64,000 nt of DNA from MVRV01 sp964469905 (GCA_964469905.1 CAYXZW010000001.1:155337-219336), one strand, 5' to 3'; positions 32,519-41,802 are shown, counted from the first letter of the stretch. Notes: generated from the letters alone by a model not told the origin. A program made the numbers and translations.

Positions 32519-34363
32519 ATGACTCATAAACACTCTCTTACGAAATATGTCAGCGAGCACTTGGTAGTAGGCGACGGCGCAATGGCCAGTTGGCTTTACC
32601 AGAAAGGCATACCCATTGGCTTGTGCTGCGAGGAATTGAACATCTCCCGACCGGATATCATCCGGGATACCCATCGGGAATACTACGAAGCCGGTGCCCG
32701 CCTGATTGAGACCAATACCTTCGGGGCCAACCGTGACGCCCTGTCCCGTCACGGCCTGGAAGACAGTGTTTACCGCATTAACTGGAAAGCGGCGAATCTG
32801 GCCCGGGAAGCGGTAGGCGCAGATGCCTGGGTGATGGGCAGTATGACAGCCATCAGCACCGGAAGAGTCCGTCATGAACTTCTGCCGGGACACCGCGAAA
32901 TGTTCATTGAACAGGCTGAAGCATTGCTCGCCGGGGGTGTCGATGGTTTAATTCTGGAAACTTTCCTCGATCTGGCAGAACTTCTCCTTGCCCTGACTAC
33001 CCTGCGCTCCCTCACGAATTTACCGATCATTGCTCAACTGGCTTGTATGGAGGTGGGAAAAACCCGTGACGGCTATACAGTCACAGAATCTTTTCGGCAG
33101 CTCCTGGATTCCGGGGCAGATATTCTGGGTATCAACTGCCGTCTTGGTCCCGGCGAAATATTGCGCACAATGGAACAGACTTACGTTCCGGAAGGTACGA
33201 TTCTTTCCGTTTTTCCCAACGCCGGTCGCCTGGGTATAATAGAAGGGGAATTCGGCTATACTTCATCGCCCGAATACTTCGCCGATCGCGCTTTGAGTTT
33301 CCGCGATCAAGGGGTCAGGATCATCGGCGGCTGTTGCGGCACAACACCAGACCATATCCGCGCCGTAGCCTCCACTTTGAGGGAATTGCCTCCCCTGCCC
33401 CGTATTAATCCTGAGCATATTCAGGAGCCAGCGCAGATATCAATAATGACTGATGTCAGTGTAAGAGGAAAAACAGACACAATTCTGGATAAGGTAAAAC
33501 GACGTTCAACGGTGCTGGTCGAATTCGACCCGCCGAAAGACCTCGACATCGAACAATACATGATTGGTGCAGCCTCTCTGCAGGATGCGGGGGCTGATGC
33601 CATCACCATGGCTGATAACTCACTGGCCCAGACGAGGATGAGTAATCTGGCCCTGGGAGCCATCGTAAAAATGCGCCTCGGAATCGATCCCCTCGTCCAC
33701 ATCGCCTGCCGGGACCGCAACTTAATTGGCCAGCAGTCCCATCTCATGGGACTGCATGCTCTGGGCATTCATAATATCCTTGTTGTCACGGGTGACCCCG
33801 CTCGCATCGGCGATCTCCCCGGCGCCAGTTCGGTCTTTGACGTCTCGTCCTTTGACCTTATCCGCATGGTTAAACAGCTCAATTGCGGCATCTCTTTCTC
33901 CGGTCAGTCTCTCCGGGAACATGGACGTTTCGTAGTCGGGGCTGCCTTCAATCCTCACGTTAACAATTTGGATAATGCTTTAAAACGACTGGAAAGAAAA
34001 ATAGAGGCGGGTGCAGATTTTATTTTGACTCAACCTGTTTACGATCAGGCGACAATCGAGATGCTTGCCACAAAGACCCAAAATCTTCCCGTACCAATCT
34101 TCATTGGCATTATGCCCATCACCAGCGCCCGCAACGCCGTATTTCTCCACAACGAAGTGCCTGGAATCAGACTCTCGGAAGAATCTTTGAAACGAATGGC
34201 CCAATATCCTGTAGCCGGCCCTGAAGCCAGGAGAGCCGGTCTGGAAATTGCCAGGGAACTGGTGGATGTTGCCCGGGTTTACTTCCCGGGACTTTATTTG
34301 ATGACCCCCTTTGCCTATTACGATATGACTGCAGAGTTGACCAGGTACGCCAAGAATAAGTAA
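32519..34363 (+). CDS. Bifunctional homocysteine S-methyltransferase / methylenetetrahydrofolate reductase
   Basis: Fusion like B. subtilis YitJ, 614 residues from the ATG chosen here. The N-terminal domain (about 10-300) has DGAMASWLYQKG and the zinc ligands Cys207 (GINCRLGP) and Cys272-Cys273 (GGCCGTTPDH). The C-terminal MTHFR barrel (about 330-605) includes LVEFDPPKD, HIACRDRN and QPVYD. It would make methyl-THF and methylate homocysteine, or feed a methyl branch of C1 metabolism. A longer frame from TTG 32414 exists, but the ATG at 32519 matches the family's start. Its third positions are visibly GC-rich compared with the flanking panB and purine genes. Gap from the second regulator is 126 bp. 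Confidence 0.93.
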   Translation: MTHKHSLTKYVSEHLVVGDGAMASWLYQKGIPIGLCCEELNISRPDIIRDTHREYYEAGARLIETNTFGANRDALSRHGLEDSVYRINWKAANLAREAVGADAWVMGSMTAISTGRVRHELLPGHREMFIEQAEALLAGGVDGLILETFLDLAELLLALTTLRSLTNLPIIAQLACMEVGKTRDGYTVTESFRQLLDSGADILGINCRLGPGEILRTMEQTYVPEGTILSVFPNAGRLGIIEGEFGYTSSPEYFADRALSFRDQGVRIIGGCCGTTPDHIRAVASTLRELPPLPRINPEHIQEPAQISIMTDVSVRGKTDTILDKVKRRSTVLVEFDPPKDLDIEQYMIGAASLQDAGADAITMADNSLAQTRMSNLALGAIVKMRLGIDPLVHIACRDRNLIGQQSHLMGLHALGIHNILVVTGDPARIGDLPGASSVFDVSSFDLIRMVKQLNCGISFSGQSLREHGRFVVGAAFNPHVNNLDNALKRLERKIEAGADFILTQPVYDQATIEMLATKTQNLPVPIFIGIMPITSARNAVFLHNEVPGIRLSEESLKRMAQYPVAGPEARRAGLEIARELVDVARVYFPGLYLMTPFAYYDMTAELTRYAKNK

Positions 34364-34533
34364 CGGAGCACTTATTTGCTGTCCGGTAATTGTAATGAAG
34401 TTTGACCAGCACACAACTCCATCGTCTTCAATTATTGTTTGACTATATCCATCGCTTATGCTATCGATTGGCACCGCTTGGATCACTTTATTAGACTGAG
34501 ACGGCATGTAAAGTTTATTCACCTGTCTTGACC

Positions 34534-34567
34534 AAGGTCTTCCGCGTGCGGGAGACCTTTTTATTTT
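34534..34567 (+). terminator. Strong intrinsic terminator just upstream of DUF2520-panB
   Basis: A 12-bp stem (34534-34545 with 34548-34559, one G-T wobble; arm AAGGTCTTCCGC) is followed by TTTTTATTTT. It probably ends the methyltransferase transcript 170 bp downstream of its stop, but it finishes only 7 bases before the DUF2520 ATG (34575). No promoter fits between them, so it may also act as an attenuator for the downstream pair. The remaining 34364-34533 holds no gene. Confidence 0.8.
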
Positions 34568-34574
34568 GGGGACT

Positions 34575-35477
34575 ATGAAAAATAAAACATCTTATAAATT
34601 TGCCATTATCGGCCTGGGTATGGTGGGAACGGCTGTAGGTCATTTACTGAAGAAATCCGGCCACGAGATAATCGCTATTTCGGACAAATCCGCTGCTGCC
34701 CTGAAGAATGCCCTGCCCTACACCGGAGGGACAGCTTTTCGTGATCCTAAAAAAGCTGCATTGGATGCTGATTGCATTTTGATTACTACTCCTGATGATA
34801 ATATTCGAAGTGCCTGTATTGAAATTGCGGATTCTGAACTTCTAAAAAATAAATTTGTTTTTCATATGAGCGGCGCCGGAGGCCTTGATCTTCTGGATTC
34901 GGCTAAAGAAGCCGGCGCTGTTATCGCCAGTATTCATCCTGTGCAAAGTTTTTCTTCAATCGACACCGCCATTAATAGCATTCCCGGCAGCATTTTTGGC
35001 ATAACAGCTGATAAAAGAGCAAGAAAGCTCTCTGAAATAATTGTCCTTGATCTCAGGGGTATTCCAATATTCATTAAACCTGCGCAGAAGCCTCTCTACC
35101 ATGCTGCGGCTTGTATTGCTTCCAATTATCTGGTTTCATTATTGAGCATTGTCGAGTCCACCTATGAGTCCATCGGCATAAGTAATACAAATGCCCGCAA
35201 AGCATATTTACCTTTGATTTACGGTACGCTGAACAATGTCGAAAAATCGGGTTTGATTTCAGCTCTCACCGGTCCGATCGCCCGTGGTGATGCCGGTACG
35301 GTAAAAAAACATATTGAAGCAATGGATAATACACAACCGCAGTATTCTGCTCTCTACGCATCACTGGGACTTATTGCAGTGGGGATTGCCCAACAAAAAG
35401 GTACATTGTCCTCGAAGCAGGCAAAAACAATTAATGATCTTTTGAAAGGAGTTCATGAAGATGAGTACTCAAAATAA
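34575..35477 (+). CDS. DUF2520 Rossmann-fold protein (ketopantoate-reductase-like neighbour of panB)
   Basis: 300 residues. The N-terminal NAD(P)-binding fold shows FAIIGLGMVGTAVGHLL (about 7-23), and a helical C-terminal domain follows, as in 6-phosphogluconate/ketopantoate-type dehydrogenases. HMSGAGGLDLL and ASIHPVQSFSS (about 100-130) are family landmarks. The family is repeatedly linked to panB/panC, and a role in pantothenate synthesis, such as ketopantoate reduction, is a reasonable inference but unproven. The ATG at 34575 is preferred to a TTG three codons earlier. The gene overlaps panB at its 3' end. Confidence 0.88.
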   Translation: MKNKTSYKFAIIGLGMVGTAVGHLLKKSGHEIIAISDKSAAALKNALPYTGGTAFRDPKKAALDADCILITTPDDNIRSACIEIADSELLKNKFVFHMSGAGGLDLLDSAKEAGAVIASIHPVQSFSSIDTAINSIPGSIFGITADKRARKLSEIIVLDLRGIPIFIKPAQKPLYHAAACIASNYLVSLLSIVESTYESIGISNTNARKAYLPLIYGTLNNVEKSGLISALTGPIARGDAGTVKKHIEAMDNTQPQYSALYASLGLIAVGIAQQKGTLSSKQAKTINDLLKGVHEDEYSK

Positions 35478-36279
35478 AAGCAGCCGTAAAACTATTCTGG
35501 ATATTAAGAAAATGAAAGCGCTTGGTGAAAAAATTACCGTACTTACCGCCTACGATTATGCCATTTCTTCCATTCTGGACGAATGCGGTGTTGATATGAT
35601 CCTCGTGGGAGATTCACTGGGCATGGTTGTTTTAGGATATGACACCACTCTCCCGGTCACGATGGAAGATATGCTGCACCACACAAAAGCAGTTTCCCGG
35701 GCAGCACACAATTCGCTGGTCATTGCCGATATGCCTTTTCTTTCCTATCAAGTCTCACCCCAGTTGGCATTAGCTAATGCCGGCCGTTTTCTGCAAGAAG
35801 CTGGAGCGCAAGCGGTCAAACTGGAAGGCGGCAGGGAAACTGCTGAAACTGTTCGCAAAATAACTTCCGCCGGGATTCCCGTTATGGCGCATGTCGGTTT
35901 GACACCCCAGTCGATTCACCAAATCGGCGGATTTAAAGTCCAAGGAAAAAAAGAAGATGCGGCCCTGCGAATAATTGAAGATGCCAAAATACTGGAGGAA
36001 GCCGGTGCTTTTTCGATTGTTCTGGAATTAGTACCGGAAAAACTAGCTGAAGAAATAACCAAAACAATTGGCATTCCCACAATTGGCATTGGCGGTGGAG
36101 TGCACTGCGACGGCCAGGTGCTGGTAATAAATGATATGTTGGGACTGTATGACAAATTCACACCAAAGCATGTAAAAAAATACGCCAACTTAAATCCGGA
36201 GATTAAAAAAGCGGTCAAAAGTTACATAACCGATGTGAAAAATTGTACTTTCCCGGATGCTGAACATAGCTTTAAATAG
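35461..36279 (+). CDS. panB: 3-methyl-2-oxobutanoate hydroxymethyltransferase
   Basis: First committed step of pantothenate synthesis, adding a hydroxymethyl group from methylene-THF to 2-oxoisovalerate. The 272 residues show a TIM barrel with YDYAISSILDECGVD, GDSLGMVVLGYD (metal and substrate Asp), MPFLSYQ, KLEGG (catalytic-site Lys-Glu), GLTPQSIHQIGGFKVQG (about 148-164) and GIGGGVHCDGQVLV. AAGGAG lies 9 bases before the ATG at 35461, which I prefer to the ATG two codons earlier. It overlaps the DUF2520 gene by 17 bp, so the pair is coupled. panC and panD are not in the window. Confidence 0.96.
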   Translation: MSTQNKSSRKTILDIKKMKALGEKITVLTAYDYAISSILDECGVDMILVGDSLGMVVLGYDTTLPVTMEDMLHHTKAVSRAAHNSLVIADMPFLSYQVSPQLALANAGRFLQEAGAQAVKLEGGRETAETVRKITSAGIPVMAHVGLTPQSIHQIGGFKVQGKKEDAALRIIEDAKILEEAGAFSIVLELVPEKLAEEITKTIGIPTIGIGGGVHCDGQVLVINDMLGLYDKFTPKHVKKYANLNPEIKKAVKSYITDVKNCTFPDAEHSFK

Positions 36280-36334
36280 CTGATAGATTATAAATTGGTT
36301 TTGTTCGATACATTCGTCAGTATCTGAAATTATA

Positions 36335-36375
36335 AATCCCGGGATTCATTCCAATAAGAAACGAATTCCGGGATT
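36335..36375. terminator. Bidirectional stem-loop between panB and the parvulin gene
   Basis: A 13-bp stem with one G-T wobble (36335-36347 with 36363-36375; arm AATCCCGGGATTC) and a 15-base loop lies between convergent genes. T-richness is modest on both sides. Position and symmetry suggest a shared terminator. Confidence 0.65.
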
Positions 36376-36421
36376 ATTATTGTAATCAACAGTATTTAGT
36401 TTAGACTAACCAGCGATATAA

Positions 36422-37492
36422 TTATTTTTCAAAAACCATAATTTTCGCATTATCGCGCAATTTCTTCAATAAAGTGTTGAATGCTTCTGTTTGCTTTTGC
36501 TGTTCCAGGTAAGATGATATTTTCCCTTTAACTTCTTCCAGCTCCACTGTCTTCTGGGGATTGCGCGCCAATACCTGGATTATATGATAACCGTATTCTG
36601 TAGCAACTACAGGCCCAACGGCATTAATTTCCTGGGAAAAAGCCGCATCTTCAAAAGGCTTCACTGTTTGGTCTTTTCTTATCTGACCGAGGTCGCCGCC
36701 ATTATCTTTACTGGGGCAATCGGAATTTTTACGAGCAATTTCGCCAAAATCGGCACCTTCAACTATTTGCTTCCGTAAACCATCTATCTTTAACTTTTTT
36801 TCTGCTTTGACGTTATCATTATCTTCTTTGGCAAATGCGGTCAGTATGTGGCGGACATGAACATTCTCCGGAATAAGAAATTGATCCTTATTTTCATCAT
36901 AGAATTTACTGATCTCTTTTGGCGAAGGTTTTCCCTTGCTACCCAATTCCTGAGCCACCATTTTTTTTACTTTAATCCCCAGTGCGATATGTTCCCTGGT
37001 AATTTTATTGTCTTTCATAAATTTATCCAGTTTCTGATCCGGCGGAAGACTGGCTTTAATTTGATCCATTATCATTGCTATTTCTTTATCAGTTGCCGGA
37101 ATTTTTCTTTTTTCCACTTCGTTCGCCAGAAGAGTACGCATGACGAATTCATCAATGATCTGTTTCTTCAGAGTCGTCCGCGCTTCTTTCATTTTATCAG
37201 CCGGAATCTGACCTTTATACGCAGCAAGTCTCTGTTTGATATCTCCATCCATTTGCGCTTTCTTTAAGATACTACCATCAACATTCACGGCAATATCGGT
37301 TGATTCGGCATTGGTAGATGCTGCCGGCGGTGCAGCGCTGGCCACTGGAACTAACGGTTGAACTTGATTAGTGCTTACTGCCGGACTTTGAGCATTCTTC
37401 TTTTTCTCTTCCGTGTTACCGCAACCCGTCATAATAGCAAATGTGGCTACAAGAAATATTATCGACCACTTCTTATTAATCCTGCTTTTCAT
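36422..37492 (-). CDS. Parvulin-type peptidyl-prolyl isomerase lipoprotein
   Basis: 356 residues. A lipoprotein signal peptide is clear: basic start, hydrophobic core and the lipobox MTGC, so Cys24 would be lipidated and the protein tethered in the periplasm. After a Pro/Ala/Asn-rich linker comes a SurA-N/trigger-like helical region (about 65-200), then a parvulin domain (about 215-310) with VRHILTAF, DFGEIARKNSDCPSKDNGG and YGYHIIQVL. It would assist folding of exported or outer-membrane proteins, like PrsA/SurA hybrids. The gene stands alone between a convergent panB and the glycosyltransferase. Confidence 0.92.
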   Translation of the reverse strand: MKSRINKKWSIIFLVATFAIMTGCGNTEEKKKNAQSPAVSTNQVQPLVPVASAAPPAASTNAESTDIAVNVDGSILKKAQMDGDIKQRLAAYKGQIPADKMKEARTTLKKQIIDEFVMRTLLANEVEKRKIPATDKEIAMIMDQIKASLPPDQKLDKFMKDNKITREHIALGIKVKKMVAQELGSKGKPSPKEISKFYDENKDQFLIPENVHVRHILTAFAKEDNDNVKAEKKLKIDGLRKQIVEGADFGEIARKNSDCPSKDNGGDLGQIRKDQTVKPFEDAAFSQEINAVGPVVATEYGYHIIQVLARNPQKTVELEEVKGKISSYLEQQKQTEAFNTLLKKLRDNAKIMVFEK

Positions 37493-37605
37493 TAAAATCC
37501 TCCAGAAAGTTGTTAGTCAGCACTGTGTTTTACTATCCGCGAGATATATTCAATATACCCATATACGTCAAGAAGATAATCATATCTAAGATATGCTTAA
37601 TTCAT

Positions 37606-38958
37606 TTAAGTAAATTGTCGCAAATATTGGACGATTTCCTGCTGCTGAGCTAATTCCGGATGATTGGTTGCCAGAATACATGCGGGAATAGCCATTTGCT
37701 GCATCTGCAAGATATCCTTTAAAGCGGCAAACATATTGACGGGAGGATAAAATTCTCTGGACAAATAGTTAATCAGCTTTAATGTTTTAAAACCGTCAAA
37801 CCAGCAGTGAAACTGTTTAATCAATCCAGTTTCATCTTTAACGTTTCGGCGAATTTTCGTCCACGTCTGCACAAAGGAGCAATCTTTCAAAAAAGATGCC
37901 AACAGAGGATGAATTAATCCGGCATTATTCAAGATATCTTTGGTATCATAATGGAAAGGCTTTTCCATAAGCAGCAGCCAATTAGCCAATATTTGAAATA
38001 TCATTGGATCATACAAAACGTATTCTTCCTGCTCGTGCGTCAGAAATCTTTGTATTCTTTTGCCTGTGCCAAAGGGAACGCGCTGAGATGGCCGTGCTGA
38101 TGGAAAGACACATGTATTTTTAACATAGTTTATCTTTCCGACTTTAGCCAGTTTGTTAAGAAAATAAAAGTCCTCACCTGCTTCCCGCCGGTTCATTCCC
38201 CGAACATCCAGATAGGCATCGGCAGAACAAGCCATTGCGGAACCTATAGAATGAAAAGCATAGGGAGATTTTGCATATTTCAATCCTAATATCCAGTAAC
38301 GCAAGAATATTTCATAGCAATAAATAGCCGCTCTTTCTTCATCACTAATCGGTTCCTGATGCTCGTAAGCAACGACGGCAGTTTTTACTTTACTGGTAAA
38401 GTAATCATTTATTACTGCCAAATAATTGTTTTGCACTAATGTATCGGCGTCAAGACTTAGAATAATCCTTTGGGCAGAAGAGCTCTTTGCCAGCATACTC
38501 AGTGCCCAATCCATTCCAATCTTGCGCGCCATTCCCACGCCACCTTCATCAGCAGATATTTCCTTTCCTTTTGATGAGGCATCTATATATCCGATCCTTA
38601 ATCCTGAATCGGCAATGAGCTGTAATTTATCTTTCAAATCATAAGTGAGATTCCACTTTTTCAGGCTGGCTTTATTAACCAATGCTTGAAGATATTCCAG
38701 CGTTTGCTGATTATTACTGATTACTTCATCCGGGGAATTATTCTTATTATTGATTACGCATAAGACCAATGAATCATCTAAAGACGAAGATGAATTTAGC
38801 GCAAGAGATGCCAGGGTGGAAAAAAGCATATTCTTTTCGGCATAAGCAGGTATTACCACAACCTGAGATATGCTTTCAGTATTCGTCGCAATCAGCTTCC
38901 AGCGTCCTGCCACCGAATATTTATCCAGATATTGAATCAATGAAGAAGATTTAGTCAT
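37606..38958 (-). CDS. GT-A (family 2-like) glycosyltransferase
   Basis: 450 residues with no signal peptide or obvious membrane segment. The GT-A fold is recognisable from SQVVVIPAYAEKNMLFSTL (about 30-48, nucleotide binding) and ILSLDADTLVQNNYL, where DAD is the metal-binding DXD. The central GMARKIGMDWA and the later GEDFYFLNKL segment (ED motif, acceptor side) also fit. Substrate and product are unknown. The first 8 bp of the gene overlap the 3' end of the miaA gene upstream, so it is co-translated with miaA although functionally unrelated. Confidence 0.85.
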   Translation of the reverse strand: MTKSSSLIQYLDKYSVAGRWKLIATNTESISQVVVIPAYAEKNMLFSTLASLALNSSSSLDDSLVLCVINNKNNSPDEVISNNQQTLEYLQALVNKASLKKWNLTYDLKDKLQLIADSGLRIGYIDASSKGKEISADEGGVGMARKIGMDWALSMLAKSSSAQRIILSLDADTLVQNNYLAVINDYFTSKVKTAVVAYEHQEPISDEERAAIYCYEIFLRYWILGLKYAKSPYAFHSIGSAMACSADAYLDVRGMNRREAGEDFYFLNKLAKVGKINYVKNTCVFPSARPSQRVPFGTGKRIQRFLTHEQEEYVLYDPMIFQILANWLLLMEKPFHYDTKDILNNAGLIHPLLASFLKDCSFVQTWTKIRRNVKDETGLIKQFHCWFDGFKTLKLINYLSREFYPPVNMFAALKDILQMQQMAIPACILATNHPELAQQQEIVQYLRQFT

Positions 38959-39865
38959 TTAAATATTTCAATACACCTTCTTTAAGTAATGTATAATCAT
39001 CTCCGTTAATCCAATTAATTTTAATTCCCTTTCTTTCCATACGTCGAAACCACGTTTCCTGACGTTTGGCAAATTGATGAATGCTGGTATTTAATTGTGC
39101 AAACATCTCGGCATAAGTGATTTTCCCTTGCAGATAACGGGAAACATAACGATATTCCAACCCGAAGCTATCGAGCCTTGCCCAGGATAATCCGGATATT
39201 TCTAATGTCCTTATTTCTTCAATCATTCCCATTTCCAGTCTTTGTGTTAACCGGTCTGTAATGCGTTGGCGCAGTACTGATCGGTCCCAGCGGACACCGA
39301 ATACAGCGGCATTCAAATTCGGCACTGCTGATGTTGCTGCAGGCTGTCGTAATCGCGCTCTTTCTATCTCTATAGCCCGAATCAATCTGTCTTTATCCTC
39401 GATGTCCGTCTTATTATGAAGTTGACTTTTCAAGGCGAAAAGATTTTTTTGTAAATCCTCGATTGATTTAGTTTGCAAATTGTTTCTTAATTCCTGATCC
39501 GGTGGCGCCTCGGGTAACTGGTAATTCAGAATAATTGATTCTAAATAAAGCCCGGTGCCTCCAACCACTACCGGCAGAACATTTCTTTTTTTAAGATCGG
39601 AGTAAACTTCATAAAAACCGGTCTGAAATTCAAAAAGATTAAATTCTTCTGCCGGACTGATAATATCGATCAAATAATATGGTATCCTGAAGCCATTAAT
39701 TATATATTCACTTAAATCTTTGCCTGTACCAATATCCAGGCCTTGATAAACTTGTCGGGAATCTGCAGAAATTATTTCACCTTTCAGCTCGTAGGCCAGA
39801 CGAGCAGACAGTTTTGTTTTACCCGACGCAGTCGCTCCCAGAAGAATTATGGTTTTTTTAACCAC
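38951..39865 (-). CDS. miaA: tRNA dimethylallyltransferase
   Basis: Adds a dimethylallyl group to N6 of A37 in tRNAs reading UNN codons. The 304 residues have the P-loop LLGATASGKTKLSARLA (about 7-23), ISADSRQVYQGLDIGT (about 32-47), the DMAPP-pocket PVVVGGTGLYLESII (about 98-112) and FGVRWDR. The C-terminal tRNA-contacting part includes FGLEYRYVSRYLQG and QFAKRQETWFRR. The start is GTG at 39865. It lies upstream of and overlapping the glycosyltransferase gene, and divergent from the MATE gene. Confidence 0.96.
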   Translation of the reverse strand: MVKKTIILLGATASGKTKLSARLAYELKGEIISADSRQVYQGLDIGTGKDLSEYIINGFRIPYYLIDIISPAEEFNLFEFQTGFYEVYSDLKKRNVLPVVVGGTGLYLESIILNYQLPEAPPDQELRNNLQTKSIEDLQKNLFALKSQLHNKTDIEDKDRLIRAIEIERARLRQPAATSAVPNLNAAVFGVRWDRSVLRQRITDRLTQRLEMGMIEEIRTLEISGLSWARLDSFGLEYRYVSRYLQGKITYAEMFAQLNTSIHQFAKRQETWFRRMERKGIKINWINGDDYTLLKEGVLKYLND

Positions 39866-39946
39866 TTTATTGCCTTGAATTTATCTTTTATTAATGAAAT
39901 GTAATACAATAATTAACTTAATTTTACCATTACCGGCTGAAAATAA

Positions 39947-41293
39947 ATGAACAAACGACTCGATTTGGGCAAGGAAGCAATCTTCCCGTTGATTATTAAG
40001 ATGAGCTGGCCATCGATGATAGCAATGGTGGCTATGTCCATTTACAACTTTATTGATACTTTCTGGCTTTCCAGATTAAGCCCTCAGGCTCTGGCCGCAT
40101 TGACAATTTGCTTCCCCATTCAAATGATTTTTGCTGCTGTCGGCATTGGTACCGGCGTTGGTGCCGGCTCCTTTTCGGCAAGAATGTTTGGCGCGGGTAA
40201 ATTATTCCAGGCAAAGCAAGCCGCCGGCCATATATTTACCCTTTCCCTGTTTTTTGGCATCGTAATGATTATTTCCGTCCTGTATTTTCATGACGGGATT
40301 CTCCGTATTTTTGGCGCAGATGCCGAAATAATGCCTCTTTGCCGCGATTATCTGATTGTTGTCACCTTCAGTTCGCCTTTTCTTTTCTTTTCCATGATGT
40401 CCAATAATTTGTTACGCGCCGAGGGAAGACCTCTTTTATCCATGTGGGTTGTTCTGATTTCTTCAATTCTCAGTGCAATTATCGATCCTTTTTTAATTTT
40501 CGGTATAGGACCTTTCCCACGTATGGGCATCAAAGGAGCTGCTCTGGCAGCAGTTATTGCTCAATTTGCAGCCTGCATCTTCTCCGTCTATTTTATGTTA
40601 TTAAAAACATCAATTTATGATCTTAAATGGCAATATCTAATACCAAACATATCCGTAATTAAATCAATATTTTCTACCGGATTTCCCTCGATTGTCATTA
40701 ATATGATTGTAAGTATAGTTTTAGTTTTTTACAATCATACGCTATCTCAGTTCGGTTCACTCGCTATAGCTGCTTTAGGCATCTGCTTTCGAGTAAACGG
40801 ACTTGTAACAATGATTTTATTTGGAATTGGTTTTGGACTAATGCCTATTGTTGGTTACAGCGAAGGAGCTAAACTTTACGGGCGTCTGAAAGAATCTGTC
40901 TTCGTGGCGACAAAAGCAGCCATTGTGATTGCTGTAATCGCTACCGTCTTCCTGGAAATATATGCTGAATCAATAGTCGGTATTTTTTCTAATGATCCGG
41001 CGCTCACGGCAATTGCCACAACAGCCTTGAGGCTCTATGTGTCAGTTTTGATATTTACGGCGCCATCGATAATTTTCATTAACATGTTTATGGGATTGGG
41101 AAAGGGAAATCTGGCAATGGTTTTACTTTTCTTCCGCGATGTCCTTTTACTTATTCCGTTTTTAATTGTTTTTTCTTCTTGGCTTGGTCTTTTTGGCGCC
41201 TGGCTGGCCTTACCGATTGCCAACATAATTGCTTTTTTTGCAATTTTGTACTGGACGAAAAAAGAACTTAACCGGTTTGATATTAAGTCATAA
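39947..41293 (+). CDS. MATE-family multidrug/metabolite efflux transporter
   Basis: 448 residues in about twelve hydrophobic helices arranged as two six-helix repeats, the MATE/NorM fold, with cation-coupled export expected. Family landmarks are MSWPSMIAMVAMSIYNFIDT at the start (helix 1), the internal NNLLRAEGRP loop (about 149-158), and LGICFRVNGL plus GFGLMPIVGYSEGA, typical of the second half. Substrate is unpredictable. The gene is monocistronic: divergent from miaA, ending in a bidirectional terminator before the cold-shock gene. Confidence 0.92.
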   Translation: MNKRLDLGKEAIFPLIIKMSWPSMIAMVAMSIYNFIDTFWLSRLSPQALAALTICFPIQMIFAAVGIGTGVGAGSFSARMFGAGKLFQAKQAAGHIFTLSLFFGIVMIISVLYFHDGILRIFGADAEIMPLCRDYLIVVTFSSPFLFFSMMSNNLLRAEGRPLLSMWVVLISSILSAIIDPFLIFGIGPFPRMGIKGAALAAVIAQFAACIFSVYFMLLKTSIYDLKWQYLIPNISVIKSIFSTGFPSIVINMIVSIVLVFYNHTLSQFGSLAIAALGICFRVNGLVTMILFGIGFGLMPIVGYSEGAKLYGRLKESVFVATKAAIVIAVIATVFLEIYAESIVGIFSNDPALTAIATTALRLYVSVLIFTAPSIIFINMFMGLGKGNLAMVLLFFRDVLLLIPFLIVFSSWLGLFGAWLALPIANIIAFFAILYWTKKELNRFDIKS

Positions 41294-41297
41294 TAAA

Positions 41298-41326
41298 AAA
41301 AATGCCCCTTTAATCGGGGCATTTTA
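41298..41326. terminator. Bidirectional intrinsic terminator (MATE gene / cold-shock gene)
   Basis: ATGCCCC (41302-41308) pairs with GGGGCAT (41316-41322) across a 7-base loop. A-run before and TTTTAATT after make it work in both directions. It separates the convergent MATE and csp genes and starts 5-9 bp after the MATE stop. Confidence 0.88.
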
Positions 41327-41350
41327 ATTCGGAGATAAATTGATTAAATA

Positions 41351-41551
41351 TTACAGTGGTTGCACATTGGTTGCGCTGGGACCTTTATTGCCCTGCTCAA
41401 TGTCAAAACGAATTCTCTGACCCTCATAAAGAGTTTTGAATCCGGTTCCTGCGATAGCGCTATAATGAACAAATACATCGCCACCTTCATCGTTTTCAAT
41501 AAAACCAAACCCCTTCTTCTCGTTGAACCACTTTACTTTTCCTTCTGCCAC
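41351..41551 (-). CDS. Cold-shock domain protein (CspA family)
   Basis: 66-residue single OB-fold RNA/DNA-binding protein. RNP1 (KGFGFIEN) and RNP2 (VFVHYSAI) are intact, and the protein begins AEGKVKWFNEKKG. The start is a GTG at 41551 with AAGGAGG 10 bases upstream. The longer in-frame extension is not part of the domain and overlaps a terminator-like hairpin. Such proteins melt RNA secondary structure at low temperature or act as general RNA chaperones. The gene has a structured leader of 100-200 bases (see the 41610-41658 entry), a hallmark of cold-shock mRNAs. Confidence 0.95.
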   Translation of the reverse strand: MAEGKVKWFNEKKGFGFIENDEGGDVFVHYSAIAGTGFKTLYEGQRIRFDIEQGNKGPSATNVQPL

Positions 41552-41609
41552 AGTTAAAAATCCTCCTTTCAAATATTCGTTTCTGTACAGGTTGATTCCT
41601 GCCAGAAAC

Positions 41610-41658
41610 AAAAAAACCGCACGAATTCTCTTTCTCAATTCAAGAATTCTCAGCGGTT
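41610..41658 (-). terminator. Terminator-like hairpin in the leader of the cold-shock gene
   Basis: On the minus strand AACCGC...GCGGTT (41653-41658 with 41615-41620) encloses a second GAATTC/GAATTC pairing and is followed by a run of seven T (41610-41616). It ends about 58 bases before the csp start codon. It could terminate transcripts from the alpha/beta hydrolase gene located upstream on the same strand, or act as a conditional terminator in the csp leader. Confidence 0.68.
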
Positions 41659-41802
41659 AATTTTTATTATTGCAAAACTCAGCACTAACTACTTCCTAAT
41701 AATCATTACACTTTTTACATCCTGTTAAACTCAGGACCGACATACGTTAGTAGAGCAACTAACATCATTTTTTTTAAAAATCAAGCTTTTTTTATAATTT
41801 AG

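Noticed and set aside
34364..34533. Known riboswitch class in the leader before DUF2520-panB
   Set aside because: I could not match any recognisable consensus core. Only the terminator is certain.
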